DNA from: a virus
DNA length: 38,831 bases
IMG/VR virus record: IMGVR_UViG_3300009151_000165
Coordinates: 1-38,831 of that record
Reading direction: 5' to 3' (one strand)
Shown here piece by piece: positions 34,274 to 38,831 of the stretch (position 1 is its first letter; each line of letters begins with the position of its first letter). A model generated the notes under the pieces. That model was given only the letters and a program-made list of their open reading frames with translations. It had not been told where the DNA came from and searched no databases. The position numbers were made by a program, and so were the translations under genes.

Positions 34274-35941
34274 ATGACGACAAGTTTAACATCTTACATT
34301 ACTCCCGGCCCACAGCATACAGTAGCGTTACTACCTGGCACTAATTTTTCCTATATGGGAAATCGAGTCTCGATTAGTACAGATACTGAAATAGATAGAT
34401 GGTACATAGGGTCTTTTTCTAGTGCCAGCTATTTTATTACAGTTGAGTTTGATTCAAACCGTAAAGAAACAATGCAGGTGCTAGTAATTGCACGAGCAGA
34501 AGCTGTTAATTTGTCAATCTTTGGACGAGTTTCTTTACCAAAGTTAATTAATTTATCTGCCACAGTTAACGACAGCTGGGTTTCAATCATTGCTAACCCG
34601 ATCAGTGAAGTATTTAAAGGTGCTAGAATAAGTTTTACCGCTACCTACGGTCAAACTATGAGCCAGCCGATTGCACCAACTGCTATTGCCGCGATTGTTC
34701 CAGGATCTGGCTGTACACTTAATATATCTGTTGCAAGTAATCTGTACACAATAACCGGAGTTAATCAAGGCGGCACAGGATATTCAGCCGGGAACTATCT
34801 TAAAGTTATAGGCCCGTACTTGGGAGGAACAACACCTGCTAATGATGTTTATGTCATAGTAAATACTGTAACTAACGGAGCAGTAACATCAGTACAATAT
34901 GTTACTGGTACTGGTACTGGTACTGGTACATTTACCAACTTACCAACTGTCGACGGATCTACTGGCCCTGGTGTTACAGCAAATACTACAGTTACACTAA
35001 CTACAATACAAACTTTAGAAAATAAAACATTATTAAATCCAAACATTTCTGATAGGATTTATTTTAAAACAACCGGCGGTGCTGGTGTTGTTTCTCTTCT
35101 TACAACATCAACTAACTTCGACAAGACTGTAACCATTCCAAATACTACTGGAACACTACTAACAACTGGTGATACTGGCACAGTAACTAATGCAATGCTC
35201 GCCGGCAGTATAGCCAATTCTAAACTAGCAAATAGTAAGATTACTATCAACGGCACTCAAATTAACCTAGGTGATAGTGTTGATTTATCAATACAAACGT
35301 TAACATTAGGTAATTATCTTACTAGTTCTGGCGGAGGTATTAGCGCATCAACTTATAACGGAACAAATGCATTAACGATTGCCGTTAACGCAACACCATC
35401 TAATATACCGTCAACAGTGATGGCTCGCGACGCCAACGGAAATACCAGTACAAATATTATAACTGCCGCCCAGGCACTGACAACAACACTATCAACCGGC
35501 TCGTACACCACTACAGGATCGATGATAGGTACGTGGCAACTCGGAACAGGTAGTACACTTCAAGCAACTTGGGCAGACTTAGCTGAAAAATATTCAGCAG
35601 ACGCAGACTACGAACCGGGAACTGTATTAGAGTTTGGCGGCAAACATGAAGTTACTATTGCAGAAGATAGTACTCGACGAGTTGCCGGCATAGTAAGTAC
35701 CAATCCAGCATATGTGATGAACATTGAATGTGCTGGCGACCATGTGGTAACTATCGCAATGACCGGCCGTGTTCCATGCAAAGTTAGAGGTAAGATACAA
35801 AAAGGCGATATGATGGTTTCTGCTGGAAGCGGATATGCTCGTGCAGAATTTAATCCTATTTACGGAAGTGTGATCGGCAAAGCCTTAGAAGATTTTGATG
35901 GCATCGAAGGAGTTATTGAAGTTGTAGTTGGAAAATTATAA
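34274..35941 (+). CDS. phage fibre protein with chaperone-like C-terminal domain, 555 aa
   Basis: Probable tail fibre. Residues 1-135 are a compact beta head (TSYITPGPQHTVALLPG; later YFITVEFDSN). Residues 138-218 are cassette A copy 5, ending in a Thr-Gly repeat. Residues 240-300 show the fibre motif TLENKTLLNPNISD with TVTIPNTTGTL. The C-terminal part from residue 434 (ADLAEKYSADADYEPGTV, then RRVAGIVSTNPAY and GRVPCKVRGKIQKGDMMV, ending GVIEVVVGKL) is a conserved fibre end that resembles the Peptidase_G2/intramolecular chaperone class; self-cleavage is not shown. It is the first gene after the terminator that closes the sugar unit. No clear Shine-Dalgarno is seen (GGAT at best). Confidence 0.75.
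   Translation: MTTSLTSYITPGPQHTVALLPGTNFSYMGNRVSISTDTEIDRWYIGSFSSASYFITVEFDSNRKETMQVLVIARAEAVNLSIFGRVSLPKLINLSATVNDSWVSIIANPISEVFKGARISFTATYGQTMSQPIAPTAIAAIVPGSGCTLNISVASNLYTITGVNQGGTGYSAGNYLKVIGPYLGGTTPANDVYVIVNTVTNGAVTSVQYVTGTGTGTGTFTNLPTVDGSTGPGVTANTTVTLTTIQTLENKTLLNPNISDRIYFKTTGGAGVVSLLTTSTNFDKTVTIPNTTGTLLTTGDTGTVTNAMLAGSIANSKLANSKITINGTQINLGDSVDLSIQTLTLGNYLTSSGGGISASTYNGTNALTIAVNATPSNIPSTVMARDANGNTSTNIITAAQALTTTLSTGSYTTTGSMIGTWQLGTGSTLQATWADLAEKYSADADYEPGTVLEFGGKHEVTIAEDSTRRVAGIVSTNPAYVMNIECAGDHVVTIAMTGRVPCKVRGKIQKGDMMVSAGSGYARAEFNPIYGSVIGKALEDFDGIEGVIEVVVGKL
34685..34926 (+). repeat. cassette A copy 5
   Basis: It encodes GTGYSAGNYLKVIGPYLGG, PANDVYVIV and TNGAVT. It lies between the beta head and the shaft of the fibre at 34274. 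The hexamer repeat at 34903 is its end. Confidence 0.65.
34903..34926 (+). repeat. hexanucleotide tandem repeat (TACTGG)4
   Basis: Four perfect copies of TACTGG, in frame, encode a short alternating Thr-Gly run. A change in copy number would keep the reading frame and alter linker length by two residues per unit. Confidence 0.85.
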
Positions 35942-35953
35942 GTTAAAATGCAA

Positions 35954-35961
35954 GATAAATA
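35954..35961 (+). promoter_or_regulatory. T4-type late promoter (GATAAATA)
   Basis: ATAAATA core in the 38-nt gap, 18 nt before the ATG at 35980. Confidence 0.62.
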
Positions 35962-35979
35962 TACAAACCGAGCAAGCTA

Positions 35980-36474
35980 ATGACAGTCATTTATTCACCG
36001 TTAGAATCATCATATGGATTTACCAGTCCAGGATTCACTGTAGACACCGTTGGAAACATTGTAGCACCTAACATAACGGTCAGTAACATTGTAATGTCAG
36101 GCGATTTAGTAGCTAACGGTGCTAATCTTTCCAGCGCACTTAGTACAGTTAGGATTAACGGTGTTATCAAATTATCAGCAACTGCACTAGGACCTACAGT
36201 AGTAACTAGCAGTTTAACCAGTGTGGGAACATTAACTGCATTAACAGTTAATGGCCAGTTAACAGTGAGTAACGGCGTAATTCAACTAACTAGTAGTACA
36301 GTCGGAACACTAGATAACGTTAACATTGGATCCATAACACCGGGAACTGGTGCATTTACTGGTCTTGCAGTTACAGCAACACCGACAACAAATACATCAG
36401 CAACAAACAAATTATATGTTGATCAAACTATTAATAAAAGATCGGCAGCATACGCAATAGCACTTGGATCATAA
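35980..36474 (+). CDS. short fibre-shaft protein, 164 aa
   Basis: Probably a structural protein of fibre type. The head has YGFTSPGFTVDTVGNIVAP, then SGDLVANGANLSSAL. Repeated short strands follow (SLTSVGTLTALTVNG and TVGTLDNVNIGS), and ITPGTGAFTGLAVTATPT is followed by ATNKLYVD near residue 145, which are common in phage fibre shafts. It is much shorter than the other fibres and lacks a recognisable tip, so it may be an adaptor or a truncated relative. The ribosome site is weak. The late promoter lies 18 nt upstream, and the next gene starts 11 nt after the stop. Confidence 0.65.
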   Translation: MTVIYSPLESSYGFTSPGFTVDTVGNIVAPNITVSNIVMSGDLVANGANLSSALSTVRINGVIKLSATALGPTVVTSSLTSVGTLTALTVNGQLTVSNGVIQLTSSTVGTLDNVNIGSITPGTGAFTGLAVTATPTTNTSATNKLYVDQTINKRSAAYAIALGS

Positions 36475-36485
36475 CGGGGAATTAA

Positions 36486-38831
36486 ATGGCAAAACAAAAG
36501 ATATCGAATTACGTTTTTTTACCAGGGGTAGGTAGTACTACTAACCTGTATCCAAATGCCTATTCAATTATTCAAGCTAACTACGATTTTATTAAAGCAG
36601 AAACTATTGCTTATATTAATGCAAACATAACAACGGATAATGCAAGTAATCTTTACCCCAATGCTGTAACACTGCTATCGAACAATCGAACATTTATTAT
36701 CGACGAAATCCAAGCATGGATTGCCGCACAAGTTGCCGCCGCCGGAGTGGGAACTACATGGTACGGATATACTTATAATGTAGCTTCATGCCGCAGAGAT
36801 CTAGGTTATTTGCTTGATGCATATACATACGATATTAGATTTGGTGGGAACGAACAAACAATTTTTATTGCTAAAACTTTTTGGTTAGGTGGTACGGCAC
36901 AGTTGATAAGCCCAACTCAAGAAACTCTTGGCTTTAATCAAGTAATTAACATTATTAATAACTATGTTCTACCAAAAACTTTATATACAAGTCAACAAAG
37001 TCCGGTAGTTAGCATACAAAATAGATCAGGAAGTAGTGCAGAAGCCGGGGTTACTACATTAATATCAGCCCTCGGTACGATTATTTCTAACGTAATTGCG
37101 GGCGGATTATCAACTCTTCCTACTACTACCTATTCATCAAGAAACTTTGCAGGATATGTTTATGATTCAACAAAATGTAATCGAGATATCGGCTACGTAT
37201 TAGATGCATATGTTAATGATATACGCTACGGGGGTAATGCGCAGACTAGATTTATCGCCAGCAGATTCTGGCACGGCGATGTTCCTCAAATAGGTGGTGA
37301 TAGAAAACCTGAAATTACAGCTGAAACATTTTTACGTAACTTGGTTATCAATACTATTCTACCTAAATCAGCAAGCTATGTGCCCTATCAAGTAACGGAA
37401 CCACTAATAAGAACTATGAGTGTGGTTGCTGAAACCGGATCGTATGCTCGTGTTACAACCCTGTCAAATATTATAATAAATGTAATAACTAATGGATTAT
37501 CAAGTTTACCCGCATTATCAAATGGCGTTACTACTATTAAAGTACAAGGAAAATATAAATTAGAACAGTTATTATTAATTACCAATAGCACAAGTAATAC
37601 TATTCTATACAACTTCTCAGATCCGCTTGCAGGTGCAAAAGTAGATTATTTTTCAACAACTAATACTGGCACTGGTGATCCGTACTCGGATGATTTCCCT
37701 GCATTTAGAAATACCGCAGACTATGTAACTACACTAACACTAGTAGCAGATACTTCGTCAGCATCAGTTAGTGATGATATACAAATATTCTACGAAGCTA
37801 AAGAAACAAAAGTTAGACCATATGATTTTGGTACTGATGCGATTGAACGTCATCGTGTCGCACAACCACAGTCCATGCTTGACGCTGACTTTGAATACGG
37901 ACTACAACCTACTAAGTGGCAAGCTATCGGACTAAGCCGCGGATACCCATCGGTTTATGAACTACCCGGTACTGATACTAGTGTGATAACAGTAACTACT
38001 GATGCAAGTACAGGCACCGCCGGCGTAGGCGAAAGTTTAATCACAGTTACTACTCAATCTGCACACGGGTTTCTTGCCGGTACTCCAATTACAATTCGAT
38101 CACTAGCAAACACTATTAGTGGGTTTAGTCGTGCAGAAGGTACATTTATTGTTAATAGTGTTGGTACACCGACAACATTTACATATTATGCAACTGCCAA
38201 AGTAGGAACGACTAACGGACAAGTTTTAGCTACAACATACAGTCAACTACGTAAAGGTGCATTCTATACAGGTGCTGGTGTGAGCACGCCTACATTCAGT
38301 GTATATAGCAACGGCGCCAGCGGAACATTTACAACAAAATTTTCAACAACGGCAAGCACTGATCAAATCGCAGTAAGCGGCTCATTACCACCTGTCGGTA
38401 CTCCAATAACTGGAACAGGCATTCTAGCAGGCACACAAATTTCAGGAACGGTTGGTTCTGGCGGTCTAGCAGTTACAGCAAATATTGGCCAGGGTGCTAA
38501 CATTGGAGATTCCGCAATTGATGTAACTAACTCTACTGGAATTTTAGAAGGAATGGCTATCGATAATGGTAGCGGAGTGTCTATTTTTGTTACGAACATT
38601 ACTGGAACTACCGTTAGTTTGACCGGTCAGCTTACTACAGTTAGATCAGGCGCAATACAAACATATTTAAATATTGCCGGCGCAAATATAGCTAATACTG
38701 GTAGTGGAGCAACGTTTAATATTACAAGAACAGCTGGCGTCTATTCCATTGATACATTCACAGGCGGATCTTCTTATCGCACTAATGAAAGAGTGCTAGT
38801 GTTAGGTACAGCTCTTGGAGGTACAACCCCG
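36486..38831 (+). CDS. large phage structural protein, 3' end beyond window, at least 782 aa
   Basis: The frame is open from ATG 36486 to the last base; the 782 codons I translated contain no stop, so the gene is cut by the window. GGGGA lies 5 nt before the ATG. Residues 70-125 and 228-257 carry helical modules CRRDLGYLLDAYTYDIRFGG and CNRDIGYVLDAYVNDIRYGG, similar to modules in the giant gene at 17360. Residues 440-485 contain KVRPYDFGTDAIERHRVAQP and LDADFEYGLQPTKW, a signature I know from large structural proteins of marine T4-like phages. After residue 500 come G-T-rich modules (GFLAGTPITIR, VGTPITGTGILAGTQI) and, at the edge, cassette A. Probably a virion appendage protein; exact role unknown. 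Confidence 0.75.
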   Translation, partial: MAKQKISNYVFLPGVGSTTNLYPNAYSIIQANYDFIKAETIAYINANITTDNASNLYPNAVTLLSNNRTFIIDEIQAWIAAQVAAAGVGTTWYGYTYNVASCRRDLGYLLDAYTYDIRFGGNEQTIFIAKTFWLGGTAQLISPTQETLGFNQVINIINNYVLPKTLYTSQQSPVVSIQNRSGSSAEAGVTTLISALGTIISNVIAGGLSTLPTTTYSSRNFAGYVYDSTKCNRDIGYVLDAYVNDIRYGGNAQTRFIASRFWHGDVPQIGGDRKPEITAETFLRNLVINTILPKSASYVPYQVTEPLIRTMSVVAETGSYARVTTLSNIIINVITNGLSSLPALSNGVTTIKVQGKYKLEQLLLITNSTSNTILYNFSDPLAGAKVDYFSTTNTGTGDPYSDDFPAFRNTADYVTTLTLVADTSSASVSDDIQIFYEAKETKVRPYDFGTDAIERHRVAQPQSMLDADFEYGLQPTKWQAIGLSRGYPSVYELPGTDTSVITVTTDASTGTAGVGESLITVTTQSAHGFLAGTPITIRSLANTISGFSRAEGTFIVNSVGTPTTFTYYATAKVGTTNGQVLATTYSQLRKGAFYTGAGVSTPTFSVYSNGASGTFTTKFSTTASTDQIAVSGSLPPVGTPITGTGILAGTQISGTVGSGGLAVTANIGQGANIGDSAIDVTNSTGILEGMAIDNGSGVSIFVTNITGTTVSLTGQLTTVRSGAIQTYLNIAGANIANTGSGATFNITRTAGVYSIDTFTGGSSYRTNERVLVLGTALGGTTP
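38691..38831 (+). repeat. cassette A copy 6, cut by window end
   Basis: It encodes TGSGATFNITR, then GGSSYRTNERVLVLGTALGG and TTP, where the window stops. The order of elements matches the other five copies. Confidence 0.6.

Noticed and set aside
34903-34926. CRISPR-like array at the hexamer repeat
   Set aside because: The units are contiguous 6-mers without spacers and are in frame within a gene.
34274-35941. Calling the fibre a self-cleaving protease
   Set aside because: The C-terminal domain resembles the Peptidase_G2/chaperone class, but I could not identify the catalytic residues, so cleavage is not claimed.
670-38599. Many open frames on the minus strand, 60-170 codons long
   Set aside because: They lie opposite repetitive Thr/Ser/Val-rich coding sequence, lack ribosome sites and show the Val/Leu/Pro-rich composition expected of antisense shadows.

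Overview
The window reads as part of the tail-fibre/adhesin late region of a T4-type (large contractile-tailed) bacteriophage of an aquatic bacterium. Three things in the sequence point there. All 18 genes are on the + strand and tightly packed, with gaps of 0-146 nt. Seven intergenic spots carry (N)ATAAATA or a close variant, the T4 late-promoter core. The proteins are long, Thr/Ser/Gly/Asn-rich beta structures with motifs I associate with marine T4-like phages, such as GRISGPLL, GMIRYNT, the TGHDFL.IGTGN tail and DFEYGLQPTKW. The host cannot be fixed: cyanobacteria, SAR11-like and other aquatic hosts all remain possible. No capsid, replication or lysis genes, tRNA, CRISPR array or transposase was seen.

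Layout. 53-6772 holds four fibre/appendage genes, two of them (2910, 4988) paralogues that begin with GRISGPLL, plus a small beta-protein. 6776-7476 holds two small structural-region genes. 7507-17298 and 17360-26398 encode two giant paralogous proteins (3263 and 3012 aa). Each has about eight chitin-binding-like (CBM5/12-type) repeats, a beta-helix core, a propeller-like region with six Asp-box motifs and a conserved C-terminal tail. The first also carries a YHYH domain. 26418-27101 has two small beta-proteins. 27123-30630 is a tandem array of three extremely Cys/Gly-rich paralogues. 30662-31324 is an unrecognised acidic protein. 31427-34177 is a two-gene sugar-modification unit (GT9-like glycosyltransferase and NodU/CmcH carbamoyltransferase), set off by a long hairpin upstream and a perfect intrinsic terminator downstream. 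34274-38831 returns to fibre proteins; the last gene (36486) is open at the window edge.

How it works together. The structural genes appear to be transcribed late from many short units and would build the host-recognition apparatus. The sugar unit has its own bacterial-type promoter candidate and could modify host surface glycans, virion proteins or another sugar-bearing target; the sequence does not say which.

The most unusual aspect is mosaicism at protein-module level. The same roughly 70-100-residue beta modules recur inside unrelated host genes. Comparing paralogues shows precise insertion points, including a cysteine-free module inside a cysteine-rich protein and a loop of the CBM-like repeat used repeatedly as an acceptor site. 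The other notable element is a 5' leader at about 4866-4987 with mutually exclusive RNA folds in front of a fibre gene.
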